Source: Coriobacteriaceae bacterium AF45-21
Lineage (GTDB): Bacteria; Actinomycetota; Coriobacteriia; Coriobacteriales; Coriobacteriaceae
DNA: 64,000 nucleotides
NCBI GenBank assembly: GCA_027682925.1
Contig: JAQCYU010000002.1
Location: 1-64,000 of the forward strand
Direction of reading: 5' to 3'
In this document: positions 9,498-19,147 of the stretch, one piece after another
Numbering within the stretch: position 1 is the stretch's first letter
Layout: each line of letters opens with the position of its first letter
Made by a program: the position numbers and the translations under genes
The notes under the pieces: model-generated
Databases searched by the model: none
What the model was told of the DNA's origin: nothing
Seen by the model: only the letters and a program-made list of their open reading frames with translations

Positions 9498-11949
9498 ATG
9501 CGCGTTTCTTACGACTGGCTCAAGACCATGATCGATATTCCGGAGGATCCCAAGACCCTTTCGGACGAATATATCCGTACCGGCACCGAGGTCGAGGCGA
9601 TCGACACCGTGGGCGAGTCCTTCGACCACGTGGTGACCGCCAAGGTGCTCACCAAGACCCCGCACCCCGATAGCGACCACATGTATGTGTGCTCGGTCGA
9701 TGTGGGCGACAAGAACCTCGATGCCGACGGCAATCCCGCTCCGCTGCAGATCGTCTGCGGCGCGCAGAACTTCGAGGCCGGCGACCACATCGTCACGGCC
9801 ATGATCGGCGCTGTCCTGCCCGGCGACGTCAAGATCAAGAAGAGCAAGCTTCGCGGCGTCGTGTCCATGGGCATGAACTGCTCTGCGCGCGAGCTCGGCC
9901 TGGGTGGCGACCACTCCGGCATCATGATTCTGCCCGAGGACACGCCCTGCGGTATGCCGTTTGCCGAGTACGTGGGCTCGAGTGATACTGTGCTCGACTG
10001 CGAGATCACGCCCAACCGTCCCGATTGCCTGTCCATGATCGGCATGGCCCGCGAGACCGGTGCCATTTTCGACCGCGATTTCCACGTGGAGCTGCCCGCC
10101 ATCAAGGCGGAGACTGGCCGCGCGACCGACGACGAGCTTTCCGTCGAGATTGCCGACGAGGGCCTGTGCGACCGCTATGTCGCCCGCATCGTGCGCAACG
10201 TGAAGGTCGGCCCGTCGCCCGACTGGATGGTCAAGCGCCTTAACGCCCTGGGCGTGCGTCCGCACAACAACATCGTCGACATCACCAACTACGTGATGAT
10301 GCTCACCGGTCAGCCGCTGCACGCCTTTGACCTGGACACCTTTGCCGAGCGCGATGGCCACCGTCGCGTGGTGGTTCGCGCCGCCCAGCAGGATGAGAAA
10401 TTCACGACGCTCGATGGCGAAGAGCGCGTGCTCGACGCCGGCATGGGCCTTATCACCGACGGCGAGCGCCCCGTGGCGTTGGCCGGCGTTATGGGCGGCA
10501 TGGATTCCGAGATCGAGGACGACACCGTCGACGTGATGGTCGAGAGCGCTTGCTTCAACGCCGGTCGCACCTCGCACACCAGCCGCGATCTGTCGCTGAT
10601 CTCCGACGCTCCATTCGCTTTGAGCGCCAGGTTGACGAGACTGGCTGCGTGGATGTCGCCAACGTTACCTGCGCGCTCATCGAGGAGATCGCCGGCGGCG
10701 AGGTTGCTCCCGGCTATGTCGATGTTTTCCCCGCGCCCAAGACCATCGACAGCATCAAGCTGCGCCTGGCCCGCGTGCATGCCATCTGCGGTGCCGACAT
10801 CGAGCCCGATTTTATCGAGCGTTCGCTTACCCGTCTGGGCTGCACCGTCGAGCGCGACGGCGAGGACTTTATGGTTACCCCGCCGAGCTTCCGTCCCGAC
10901 CTGCCGCGCGAGATTGACCTGATCGAGGAGGTCCTGCGCCTATGGGGCATGGGCCGTGTGACGGCGACCATCCCGGCTGCCAAGAACCACATCGGCGGCC
11001 TGACCCGCGAGCAGAAGCTCACCCGCAAGGTCGGCGAGATCCTGCGCGCCTGCGGCCTCAACGAGACCACGACCTTTGGCTTTGCCGCCCCGGGCGACCT
11101 GGAGAAGATCGGCATGCCCACCGAGGGTCGCGGCTGCCCCGTGGTGCTCATGAACCCGCTGGTGGCCGAGCAGACCGAGATGCGTCGTTCGCTGCTGCCG
11201 GGCCTGCTGCAGTCCGTGGCCTACAACGAGGCGCACGGTACGCCCAACGTGCACCTGTACGAGGTCGGCAGCCTGTTCCACGGTCGCGAGAACGCCAGCC
11301 TGCCCAAGGAGACCAAGTCCGTCGCGGGTGTGCTCTCGGGCCAGTGGAGCGAGCAGTCTTGGAACATGAAGTACCGTAAACTGCGTTTCTTCTTTGGCAA
11401 GGGTATCGTCGAGGAGCTGCTCGCCCAGCTGCGCATCGAGAAGGTTCGCTTCCGTCCCGTCGAGGGCGAGGGCTATGCCTTTTTGCAGCCGGGTCGTGCG
11501 GCCGAGGTTCTGTCCGGCGGCACCGTGCTGGGTTGGGTCGGCGAGATCCACCCCGAGGCGCGCGAGCCTGCGGCATCGACGAGGTTGTCGTTGCCTTTGA
11601 GCTTGACCTGGACAAGCTGATCAAGGGCGCCCGCAACCAGGAGAACTACCGCGAGTTCTCGCAGTACCCGGCCGTTGAGCACGACCTTGCCATTGTGGTC
11701 GACAATGCCGTGACCTGCGAGGATCTTGAGCGCCGTATTACCAGCGCCGGCGGCAAGCTGCTCGAGGGCGTGCGCCTGTTCGATGTCTACCGCGATCCGG
11801 TTCGTATCGGCAAGGGCAAGAAGTCCATGGCCTTTGCGCTTACATATCGCTCCGACGATCATACGCTTACCAGCGAAGAGGTCGAGAAGGCGCACCAAAA
11901 GATCGTCACCAAGGTATGCAAAGGCGTAAACGGCGAGGTCCGCGGCTAG
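9498..11949 (+). CDS. pheT: Phenylalanyl-tRNA synthetase beta subunit (two one-base frameshifts)
   Basis: Beta subunit of PheRS: tRNA binding and editing. MRVSYDWLKTMIDIPEDP begins the protein, followed by the tRNA-binding (EMAP-like) domain (FDHVVTAKVLTKTPHPDSDH) and the B3/4 editing and B5 domains. Near 10610 one base is missing (GCTTCCATT expected), breaking ISDASIRFERQVD. Near 11565 another is missing (GAGGCCTGC expected), breaking EAREACGIDEVVVAFELD. The C-terminal frame (11533-11949) is the anticodon-binding fold, with SQYPAVEHDLAIVVD and RSDDHTLTSEEVEKAH. The repaired length is about 817 residues, normal for PheT. As PheRS is essential, sequence error is the likely cause. Confidence 0.93.
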
Positions 11950-12108
11950 GGCTTGCGATGGGTATAGGTCAGCGGTGGCTGCTGCCGATCCTGCGTGACT
12001 GCTATGCTCGGTATAACGCATCGCTGAGCCTGCATATATGACACGCGCATTACATAACGGCGTGCTGCTTTTGTGGCGGCGCGCCGTTTTGCTATCATAG
12101 CCTGCGGC

Positions 12109-12136
12109 GTGTTACGAATCATCTAGCTCGTAACAC
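12109..12136 (+). promoter_or_regulatory. Perfect inverted repeat upstream of cbiM (possible operator)
   Basis: GTGTTACGA (12109-12117) and TCGTAACAC (12128-12136) form a 9-bp perfect inverted repeat with a 10-bp spacer, 57 bases before the cbiM start. I see no cobalamin riboswitch box here, so a metal-responsive repressor site is a reasonable guess. The regulator is unknown. Confidence 0.45.
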
Positions 12137-12193
12137 TGATGAAATGGTTCAAGCGGCGTTGCAATTCTGTGCGCCGACAACCGGGAGGCGTAT

Positions 12194-13279
12194 ATGCACA
12201 TTCCAGATAATTATCTGTCCCCGCAGACCGATGCCGTCATGGCGGTTGCGATGGTGCCCGTATGGGTTCACTGCATCAAAAAGGTGCGCGCCACGCTCGA
12301 TCGCGAGCATATGGCCTTTCTGGGTATCTGCGCTGCGTTCTCCTTCTTGCTCATGATGTTCAACGTTCCGCTGCCCGGCGGCACCACAGGCCACGCCGTC
12401 GGCGGCGCACTCATCGCACTGCTGCTGGGTCCCGAGGCCGCGGCTATCGCGGTTTCGGTCGCGCTGGCGCTGCAGGCGCTGCTGTTTGGCGACGGCGGCG
12501 TTCTGTCGTTTGGCGCCAACTGCTTTAACATGGCCTTTGTGCTGCCGTTTGTCGCTGCTATCGTGTTCCGTGCGCTCAACAGCCGTCTGCACGACAAGAG
12601 CTGGGGCACCTCGGTTTCTGCCATCGTGAGCGGTTGGGTCGGCCTGTGCCTGGCGGCCCTGTGCGCGGCAATCGAGTTTGGTATTCAGCCGATGCTCTTT
12701 ACCAACGCTTCGGGCGCTCCGCTGTACTGCCCCTTCCCGCTGTCCGTGGCTATTCCGGCCATGTTGATCCCGCATATGCTGGTTGCCGGCGTGATCGAGG
12801 GCGTGGCGACGGCCGCCATCTACGGTTTCATTAAGAAGACGGCGCCGAGCATTATCGTCGGGCCCGAGGCCGTCGATGGCCAGCTTGCTGCCGAGGGCGC
12901 TGCTGCCAAGAAGACTTCCCTGATTCCCACGCTCATCCTGGTCGCCGTGCTTGTTGTAGCCACGCCGCTGGGTCTGCTGGCCACGGGTGACGCCTGGGGC
13001 GAGTGGGACGCCGAGGGCGCCGCGACCGCCGTTCAGGAGGCTGGCGACGACAGCCTGCAGGCTTCGGTCGGCCTCGATACCCCGACCTTTGCCGATGCCC
13101 TGCCCACAGGCGATTATCTGCAGGCCTATTCCGAGGAGCAGGGCCTTGGCTTTGCCGGCCAGGCTGCGATGTATATTCTTTCGGGCGTGATTGGCGTGGC
13201 GGTGCTCACCATCGCATTCCGCCTGGTCTCGCTGACGGTCAAGGAAAGCGGTGCTCATGGCAATAGCCGAGCTGCCTAG
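12194..13279 (+). CDS. cbiM: Cobalt/nickel ECF transporter substrate-binding component CbiM
   Basis: Membrane S-component that captures Co2+ or Ni2+. It starts MHIPDNYLSP; the conserved N-terminal Met-His is the metal-binding feature of CbiM/NikM. GGTTGHAVGGALIALLLGPEAAAI and the GDGGVLSFGANCFNMAF region are family hallmarks. Unlike short CbiM proteins it continues past residue 230 into an extracytoplasmic loop and a final membrane helix (AAMYILSGVIGVAVLTIAF), resembling a fused CbiN/PDGLE-type module. 361 residues. GGGAGG precedes ATG 12194. First gene of cbiMQO; cbiQ overlaps its end. Confidence 0.93.
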   Translation: MHIPDNYLSPQTDAVMAVAMVPVWVHCIKKVRATLDREHMAFLGICAAFSFLLMMFNVPLPGGTTGHAVGGALIALLLGPEAAAIAVSVALALQALLFGDGGVLSFGANCFNMAFVLPFVAAIVFRALNSRLHDKSWGTSVSAIVSGWVGLCLAALCAAIEFGIQPMLFTNASGAPLYCPFPLSVAIPAMLIPHMLVAGVIEGVATAAIYGFIKKTAPSIIVGPEAVDGQLAAEGAAAKKTSLIPTLILVAVLVVATPLGLLATGDAWGEWDAEGAATAVQEAGDDSLQASVGLDTPTFADALPTGDYLQAYSEEQGLGFAGQAAMYILSGVIGVAVLTIAFRLVSLTVKESGAHGNSRAA

Positions 13280-14093
13280 CTGGCTTGCGGTCGAGCAGCG
13301 TTACGAGCCCGCGGGGGCTCGGCATCGTGTGATGCAAAAGAACGTCCTGCACCTGGCGAGTCTGCTTGAGCGGGTTCGCCTGGGTGGAGGCGCGCACGAG
13401 GGCGGGTCGATGATCGACCGCGCCCTTTCTTGCGTTTCGGCTCCGGTACGCCTGGTGGGGATGTTCGTCTGCGTCCTGTGCGTGTGTCTGACACAGAGCC
13501 CGCTGTACCTCATGTTGATGGCGGCTATCGCGCTGGTGCTCGTTGCCGTGCGCCCCGTACGCGGGCTGCGTGCGACCTTTGTACCGGCGCTCGGCGCCAC
13601 GGGGCTTGCGGTGGTTCTGGCGCTGCCTGCCCTGCTGCTGGGCGCGTCTGCCACGGGCGCCATGCTCAAGATCGCGCTCAAGACCTTCATTAATGTGTCG
13701 CTGGTGCTGGGCGTTTCATGGACGCTTACCTGGAGCCGCATGTCGGCGGCGCTCAAGACGCTACAGCTGCCCGACGAGGTCATCTTTACGTTTGATATGG
13801 CGCTCAAGCACATCGAGGTGCTGGGACGCACGGCGCACGATCTGACCGAATCGGTCATGCTGCGCAGTGTGGGTCGTGCGCCTGCGGGTTTTTCGCGTAC
13901 CGATTCGATCGCGGGTATCATGGGCATGACCTTTATCAAGGCGATGGAATGCAGCCGCGCGATGGACGAGGCTATGCTTTGCCGTGGCTTTGCCGGTGCG
14001 TATCCGACTCCCGCGCGGAGCGGCTTTGGCTGGCGCGATGCGGTCTATGCGGTCGTCGTGGTGCTGCTCGCCGTGTTGTGCGCGGTGCTGTAG
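13257..14093 (+). CDS. cbiQ: Energy-coupling factor transmembrane component CbiQ
   Basis: T-component that couples the ATPase to CbiM. About 278 residues with several membrane segments (MFVCVLCVCLTQSPLYLMLM, FVPALGATGLAVVLALPALL, and a C-terminal VYAVVVVLLAVLCAVL). The coupling region is visible as AAGFSRTDS-like APAGFSRTDSIAGIMG, followed by SRAMDEAMLCRGFAG, the Ala-Arg-Gly type motif of CbiQ. ATG 13257 (or GTG 13251) overlaps the last 23 bases of cbiM, so translation is coupled. Confidence 0.9.
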   Translation: MAIAELPSWLAVEQRYEPAGARHRVMQKNVLHLASLLERVRLGGGAHEGGSMIDRALSCVSAPVRLVGMFVCVLCVCLTQSPLYLMLMAAIALVLVAVRPVRGLRATFVPALGATGLAVVLALPALLLGASATGAMLKIALKTFINVSLVLGVSWTLTWSRMSAALKTLQLPDEVIFTFDMALKHIEVLGRTAHDLTESVMLRSVGRAPAGFSRTDSIAGIMGMTFIKAMECSRAMDEAMLCRGFAGAYPTPARSGFGWRDAVYAVVVVLLAVLCAVL

Positions 14094-14137
14094 CGCGGGC
14101 GGCCGAGCCGTCGATGTGGATAGGGAAGGGCGACGTT

Positions 14138-14908
14138 TTGGCAAACGATACGAATGGCGTGATGGGCGCGAGCGGTGCTACTGGCGCCAAGAGCGTGCCG
14201 CTCATCGAGTTTCGCGACGTGCTGTTCTCCTATGCGGGGCATACGGTTGTCGATGGTGTGTCGCTGCAGGTCGATCGTGGTGAACTCGTTGCCCTACTCG
14301 GTCCCAACGGCTGCGGTAAGACGACGATTATGCGCCTTATCAACGGTCTTGAACTAGCGGACGCGGGTGCGTACCTGTTTGACGGGCACGTGATCGATGC
14401 GGCATATCTCAAGGATTCCGCAGCCGCTCAGCGTTTTCATCAGCGCGTGGGCTTTGTGTTCCAGAATGCCGACGCCCAGCTGTTCTGCGCTACGGTGGGC
14501 GAGGAAGTTGCTTTTGGCCCCGCGCAGATGGGGCTGCCGGCAGACGAGCTCGAGCGCCGCGTATGCGATGCCATGGAACTGTTTCAAGTTGCCGACCTGG
14601 TCGATGCCTCGCCCTATCAGCTCTCGGGCGGTCAAAAGAAGCGCGTGGCGCTGGCTGCCGTCGTGTCGATGAACCCGGATATCTTGGTCCTCGACGAGCC
14701 TACCAATGGGCTCGACGAGGATTCATGCGACATCGTGGTCAACTTTCTACTGGCCTATGTTGCTGCCGGCAAGACGGTCTTGATGAGCACGCATCATCAA
14801 GATTTGGTGCGGCGCCTGGGTGCCCGCGCCATCTATATCGATCGATATCACCATGTGGTCGAGGCGCCTTCGCCGTCGTGTGGAACCGAGAGCGGTGCTG
14901 CGGAATAG
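14138..14908 (+). CDS. cbiO: Energy-coupling factor ATP-binding protein CbiO
   Basis: ABC ATPase that powers CbiMQ. Walker A is GPNGCGKTT, the Q-loop is FVFQNADAQLF, the signature is LSGGQKKRVALA, Walker B is ILVLDEPTNGLD, and the switch His is in MSTHHQDL. The start is uncertain: a TTG at 14138 has a good AGGGAAGGG site seven bases upstream, while ATG 14114 is in frame but has no obvious ribosome site and ATG 14162 is also possible. It follows cbiQ by fewer than 50 bases and completes the operon. Confidence 0.92.
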   Translation: MANDTNGVMGASGATGAKSVPLIEFRDVLFSYAGHTVVDGVSLQVDRGELVALLGPNGCGKTTIMRLINGLELADAGAYLFDGHVIDAAYLKDSAAAQRFHQRVGFVFQNADAQLFCATVGEEVAFGPAQMGLPADELERRVCDAMELFQVADLVDASPYQLSGGQKKRVALAAVVSMNPDILVLDEPTNGLDEDSCDIVVNFLLAYVAAGKTVLMSTHHQDLVRRLGARAIYIDRYHHVVEAPSPSCGTESGAAE

Positions 14909-14988
14909 TTGCTGCGTAGAGGATGCGTAGCCGCCCGCGCGGCTTTGCCGTGATGGTATAGTTATCCAGGTTTTTTATGGGGGTTGCT

Positions 14989-15837
14989 ATGCCAAGCTGG
15001 AACATTCATATCGCTCAAACGGAGCGCTTGCTGACACGTGCTAGCGTGCTTGCCGATAGCGTGCGCGACCGCAATGCCTTTTTGTTTGGCTGCGTGGTTC
15101 CGGACATCTTTGTGGGCTACATGGTTCCCGGCATTGCCGATCCCATCCCGTACCGCATCACGCACTTTGCTAAGCCCGAGCCTATCCCCAAACCACGCGA
15201 GCACGAGTTCTGGGATACCTATGTGACGCCGCTGCTTAAAGGCGCACCCGCGGGCGAACCTGCTGAGGCTACCTCGATTGTCGAGGAGCGCGAGCGACTG
15301 AACCGCGTGCACTATCCTCAGCGCTACAGGGATGCCGAGCCGGTTGTCGGTCCCGGCGCCTGTGAGTTCTCGCTTGCGTCCGAAGATGTGGCGCAGTCGC
15401 TGCTCGATTTAACGCTGGGCGTCTGGTCGCATCTGGTGGCCGACACGGTATGGAACACGCGTGTGAACCAGTATCTGGAAGCACACGGCGGCAAGCCGTG
15501 CGAGGAATTCCGCATTAAAAAGCAGGGCGATTTTGACTGGTTTGGCAAGACGCTGGGCATCGTTTCCATTCCGCGTGCGACCGATCGCCTCTATACCGCT
15601 GCGACGCGTTTTGGGCAGTATCCCATCCATAAAGAATATGTGCTCAAGACTATCGGCGTCATGCACGAGATTGTACGCGAAAACCCCGGCGAGCCCGATC
15701 ATCCGCCGTATCGCCTGCTAACCGAGGAGTTTTTCGATGCAACGTTTACCGAGGTCATCGAGCTGACCGAGGCGGGATTTGCGGCTCGCGTTGCTGCTTC
15801 TGACGTTCCCGCAGTCCCCCTGATCGCTAGCTGCTAG
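14989..15837 (+). CDS. Putative zinc-dependent phospholipase C-like protein
   Basis: 282 residues. The N-terminus MPSWNIHIAQTERLL, followed by FLFGCVVPDIFVGY and later LLDLTLGVWSHLVADTVWN, resembles the His/Asp spacing of the zinc-dependent PLC family (His in NIHIA, Asp in VVPDI, His and Asp in SHLVADT). The substrate is unknown and no signal peptide is visible, so this is a family-level guess. ATG 14989 is preferred because the GGGGG ribosome site overlaps the upstream ATG at 14977. Its end overlaps the end of the convergent nuclease-like gene by four bases. Confidence 0.55.
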   Translation: MPSWNIHIAQTERLLTRASVLADSVRDRNAFLFGCVVPDIFVGYMVPGIADPIPYRITHFAKPEPIPKPREHEFWDTYVTPLLKGAPAGEPAEATSIVEERERLNRVHYPQRYRDAEPVVGPGACEFSLASEDVAQSLLDLTLGVWSHLVADTVWNTRVNQYLEAHGGKPCEEFRIKKQGDFDWFGKTLGIVSIPRATDRLYTAATRFGQYPIHKEYVLKTIGVMHEIVRENPGEPDHPPYRLLTEEFFDATFTEVIELTEAGFAARVAASDVPAVPLIASC

Positions 15838-16906
15838 CCGGCCGGCTTGACGGCGAACAGCTCATCCCAATCGACCAATAGCTCCCGCCGCAGGGCATCT
15901 TCGGTGGTGCGTTTCTGATCGGTCTTTGGGATGTAGGGGAGCCCTGCCTTTTTATGGATGAGTTCGGCGATGTTGTTAAAGCTCTTCGTGTCTTTGATTT
16001 GCTCATAGGTTATCTGGATAACGTCATAGCCCATGCTTGTGAGGGCGGTGGTGCGCTCGGCATCGGAGAGACTTGCGGCTTCGCCATCGTGGGCGGAGCG
16101 GCCTTGGCATTCCAAGATGACGCCCATGCTGTCGGTGTTGCTCTCTATGAGGATATCGGCGTAGCAGCAGGTTTTGTCATACAGTGAGCGCGCGGCGTCG
16201 CTGAGTGGGATGCGCACGTTGTTTGCGATGTTGATGCCCATGCCGCCCTCGTTGCGGGGGAGCGAGACAAGCATAGAGGCCTGTACTTCGAAGGGCGAGG
16301 CGGTCTGCCCCGTCATGTGCTCGGCCGCCCAGCGCAGTTGTTTAACGCCGCGCAGGCCTGCAGCCTGCTTGGCGAACGCGGCGATATCCGCCGCGCTGAG
16401 GAGCGGCGGGCGCTTCCACAAATTGGTGTCATTGCCCTTGGTGTCGACAACACGCTCCCAGCAGCAGTTGGGTGGAATGAGCTTAAGCGAAATAGCTTCA
16501 TCAAGATGTTGTTGCGTTCGCTCGCAGGGCTTAAACACTGCAAAGGAGCCGCACATCTCGTAGCAAGCCATGAGTAGCTGGTTGCGTGAGACCTGCGTAG
16601 CAAGGCTGAGCAGCGTAAACTCGGGCGACGTGACATCAAATCCATGTTCAGTTTGCCTAAACGACCCGGGAGGCGGCTCTTGGGTCAGGAGGTGCGATTT
16701 AAACAGGCTTCGCGACCCGGATTGTGCTCGAGTGAATACAAACCTGTGAAGCGGTGCGTGAAGTAGGTCTTTTACAACTGCATGACTTCCGAGGCCGCAA
16801 CATCTGCGATCCATATTGCCAAGGCTAATGGCGGGGTAAAGCCTAATACCTGCGGCGGGATACAGTGATAGTAAAAAGCGGATTGACCGCATAGCGTCAG
16901 GTCCAT
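15834..16906 (-). CDS. Nuclease-like orphan protein of unknown function (one-base frameshift near 16778)
   Basis: ATG 16906 has AGGAGGA (16911-16917) and begins MDLTLCGQSAFYYHCIPPQV. That frame stops after AASEVMQL, while the next frame carries HAVVKDLLHAPLHRFVF. Adding one base near 16778 joins them into a protein of about 357 residues. The C-terminal third contains CCYADILIES...GVILECQGRSAH followed by ERTTALTSMGYDVIQITYEQI. The D...E-x-Q arrangement and the trailing Arg and hydrophobic strand resemble a PD-(D/E)XK/DUF559-like nuclease fold. The LCG-SA-YY start resembles a family I associate with Coriobacteriia. No neighbour suggests a partner. Function is inferred only. Confidence 0.55.
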
Positions 16907-16957
16907 GATATCCTCCTGGTCGAAATGTGCTTTTGGACCGTGCGATGCCAGCGTCAA

Positions 16958-17085
16958 TTCGGAAGTATGCGGCAAAATCTGAACCCTGTGAGCAGACCTG
17001 GCTTTTGAGGCCAGTTTATCAGGCATTTTGTTGCGAAAAAACGGGGTGTGCTCGGAGGTCTCAGAATTTGCCGCATACTTCCGAA
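16958..17085. repeat. 25-bp inverted repeat pair upstream of the nuclease-like gene
   Basis: The arms are 16958-16982 (starting TTCGGAAGTATGCGGCAAAA) and 17061-17085 (ending TTTGCCGCATACTTCCGAA). They match at 24 of 25 positions in inverted orientation across a 78-bp spacer that itself holds a small CTGGC/GCCAG hairpin. The rest of the 421-bp gap to pyk has a short TTGCTAAA...TTTAGCAG hairpin near 17105 and no convincing gene. Confidence 0.7.
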
Positions 17086-17266
17086 AACGCGGTCGATCTG
17101 GCTCTTGCTAAAACGATTTAGCAGCGTCGGGTAAGGTGTGGTTTCGCCATCGGGCGAACACTTTTAGCGCTTGGGACTTTATTTTTGGGCCTCGAAAGGT
17201 GGATTTCGCGCTTTTGGTAAAGAAATGGGTGCGTGTTTTGCCGTGTGCCGGCATTGACACAGAAAA

Positions 17267-17301
17267 AGGGCCCGGAAGGCGAAGCCTTCCGGGCCCTTTG
17301 C
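17267..17301 (-). terminator. Terminator of pyk
   Basis: GGGCCCGGAAGGC and GCCTTCCGGGCCC form a perfect 13-bp hairpin with a very short loop. On the minus strand it is followed by T-rich sequence, right after the pyk stop codon. Confidence 0.85.
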
Positions 17302-17327
17302 AATGCAAACATGCTTGCAAGTACGAC

Positions 17328-18788
17328 TTAACGCACCTGAGCGACGTAAGCGACGTTGGTCGAGGAGACCTTGTCCTCGAGCTGGACGCTCATGCGGGGA
17401 TCGCCGGCGGTAGCGACGGTCAAATCGCCAGCCTCGACGTAGCCGAGCTCCTTAGCGGTCTCGATCGCCTTGACGATCGTGCCGTTGACGGTACCCTGGG
17501 TAATCTCGGCCTGGTGCGGGATAACGCCCCAGTACATGATCATCTGCTGGACGGCCCACTCGTGGCGGGAGAACGCGCAGATCGGCATGTTGGGACGGAA
17601 GTGCGAGATCAGGCGTGCGGTACGACCGGTGGTCGTCGGCACGGTGATGCACTTGGCGCCAACGGTGGTGGCCATGTTCACAGCGGACATACCCACAACG
17701 TTGTTGACGACGCGGGTGCCGTGAGCGTCGGCCGGAACCTCGAGCGGAGCGTGGGCCGGGAGGTACTTCTCGGTCTCGAGAGCAATGCTGGCCTGCATCT
17801 TAACGGCCTCGACCGGGTACTTACCGGCAGCGGACTCGCCAGAGAGCATAACGGCGTCGGTGCCGTCGTAGATGGCGTTAGCAACGTCGGCAACCTCGGC
17901 GCGCGTCGGGCGCGGGTTCTGCTGCATGGAGTCGAGCATCTGCGTAGCGGTGATAACGGGCTTGTAGGCCGCGTTGCACTTGGCGATGATCTCCTTCTGG
18001 ATGTGCGGAACGAGCTCGGGCTTGATCTCGATACCCAGGTCGCCACGGGCGACCATGATGCCGTCGGAAGCCTCGAGGATCTCGTCGAAGTTCTCGACGC
18101 CCAGGGCGCACTCGATCTTCGGGAAGATCGTCACGTGCTCGCCGCCGTTCTCGCGGCAAAGCTTGCGGATGCCGCGGACGGACTCGCCGTCACGGATGAA
18201 GGAAGCGGCGATGTAGTCGATGTTCTCGGTCAGGCCAAAGAGGATGTCCTGACGATCGCGCTCGGTGATGGCGGGCAGCGAGATGTTGACGTTGGGCATG
18301 TTGACGCCCTTGCGCTCGCCGATCAGGCCGTCGTTCTTAACGACGCAGGTCATGTCCTGGCCGCTGACGGACTCGACCTCGAGGGCAACCAGGCCGTCAT
18401 CGATCAGGATGAGGGAGCCCTTCTCGACCTCGGAAGGCAGAGCCAGGTAGTCGAGGGAGATGTGCTCAGCGGTGCCGTGGAAATCCTCGGACGTGGGCTG
18501 AGCGGTGACGACGATCTTATCGCCGGTCTTGACGGCAACCTTCTTGCCGTCGACCAGAAGGCCGGTGCGGACCTCGGGGCCCTTGGTGTCGAGCAGGATG
18601 CCGACAGGCAGACCGAGCTCCTTGGAAATACGGCGGACGCGCTCGATGCGACCGTGGTGCTCGTCGTAGGAGCCGTGCGAGAAGTTAAAACGGGCGACGT
18701 TCATGCCCGCCTTGATCATCTCGCGGATGGTCTCGTCGCTATCGCACGCGGGACCCATGGTGCATACAATCTTAGTGCGCTTGTACAT
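17328..18788 (-). CDS. pyk: Pyruvate kinase
   Basis: Final ATP-yielding glycolytic step: phosphoenolpyruvate plus ADP to pyruvate plus ATP. 486 residues, starting MYKRTKIVCTMGPACDSDE and NVARFNFSHGSYDEH. LLDTKGPEVRTG, IFPKIECALGVENFDEIL with the catalytic Lys and metal-binding Glu, and MVARGDLGIE are all present. TATQMLDSM and DAVMLSGESAAGKYPVEAV complete the active site. An allosteric C-terminal domain follows. The frame is intact, in contrast to many neighbours. It is the only gene of its transcription unit here. Confidence 0.97.
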   Translation of the reverse strand: MYKRTKIVCTMGPACDSDETIREMIKAGMNVARFNFSHGSYDEHHGRIERVRRISKELGLPVGILLDTKGPEVRTGLLVDGKKVAVKTGDKIVVTAQPTSEDFHGTAEHISLDYLALPSEVEKGSLILIDDGLVALEVESVSGQDMTCVVKNDGLIGERKGVNMPNVNISLPAITERDRQDILFGLTENIDYIAASFIRDGESVRGIRKLCRENGGEHVTIFPKIECALGVENFDEILEASDGIMVARGDLGIEIKPELVPHIQKEIIAKCNAAYKPVITATQMLDSMQQNPRPTRAEVADVANAIYDGTDAVMLSGESAAGKYPVEAVKMQASIALETEKYLPAHAPLEVPADAHGTRVVNNVVGMSAVNMATTVGAKCITVPTTTGRTARLISHFRPNMPICAFSRHEWAVQQMIMYWGVIPHQAEITQGTVNGTIVKAIETAKELGYVEAGDLTVATAGDPRMSVQLEDKVSSTNVAYVAQVR

Positions 18789-19147
18789 TCAGACCTCCAT
18801 CTGACATCGTCTTGCGCTGATAGATAAACCATAAGAAATAAAACCGAGATGATTATAACGAAATGCCGACCGAATACCCCAAAAAATCGACCGTATGCCG
18901 AAATGGAAGTTCATTTTTTGCGGGAAAAACGGTATATGGAAAATCTTTACCAACCACTCCAACCGCTGCTATCTGGGCGATATGTCAGTTTGGCGATGTG
19001 CCGAAGAAAAAACGTTTTACCAATGTTGAGCATCACACGGTCTGCACCGTTGCGTGCGGACCATATTTCCAAACCGATTGTTTTGGCTAGACGCGTCGCT
19101 TTGGGGTACCATAGCTCCACTATCAACTGCCGCTCAGCACGGCAGCC
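18789..19147. other. Low-GC intergenic region between pyk and the P-type ATPase gene
   Basis: The stretch holds the divergent promoters of pyk (minus) and the ATPase (plus). It is visibly richer in A/T than its surroundings and has two near-repeats, GCCGACCGAATACC and TCGACCGTATGCC (18865-18896). Two overlapping plus-strand frames of 75 and 100 codons are open, but neither has a ribosome site, so I do not call a gene. Confidence 0.4.

Noticed and set aside
11950..12193. A cobalamin riboswitch before cbiM
   Set aside because: I could not find the conserved B12-box; only a palindrome is visible.
17136..18827. A 563-codon plus-strand frame
   Set aside because: It lies antisense to pyk, which has complete pyruvate kinase motifs; the composition is a shadow.
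18863..19090. Two overlapping plus-strand frames of 75 and 100 codons between pyk and the ATPase
   Set aside because: No ribosome site, two frames open at once, low-GC sequence and no recognisable protein.
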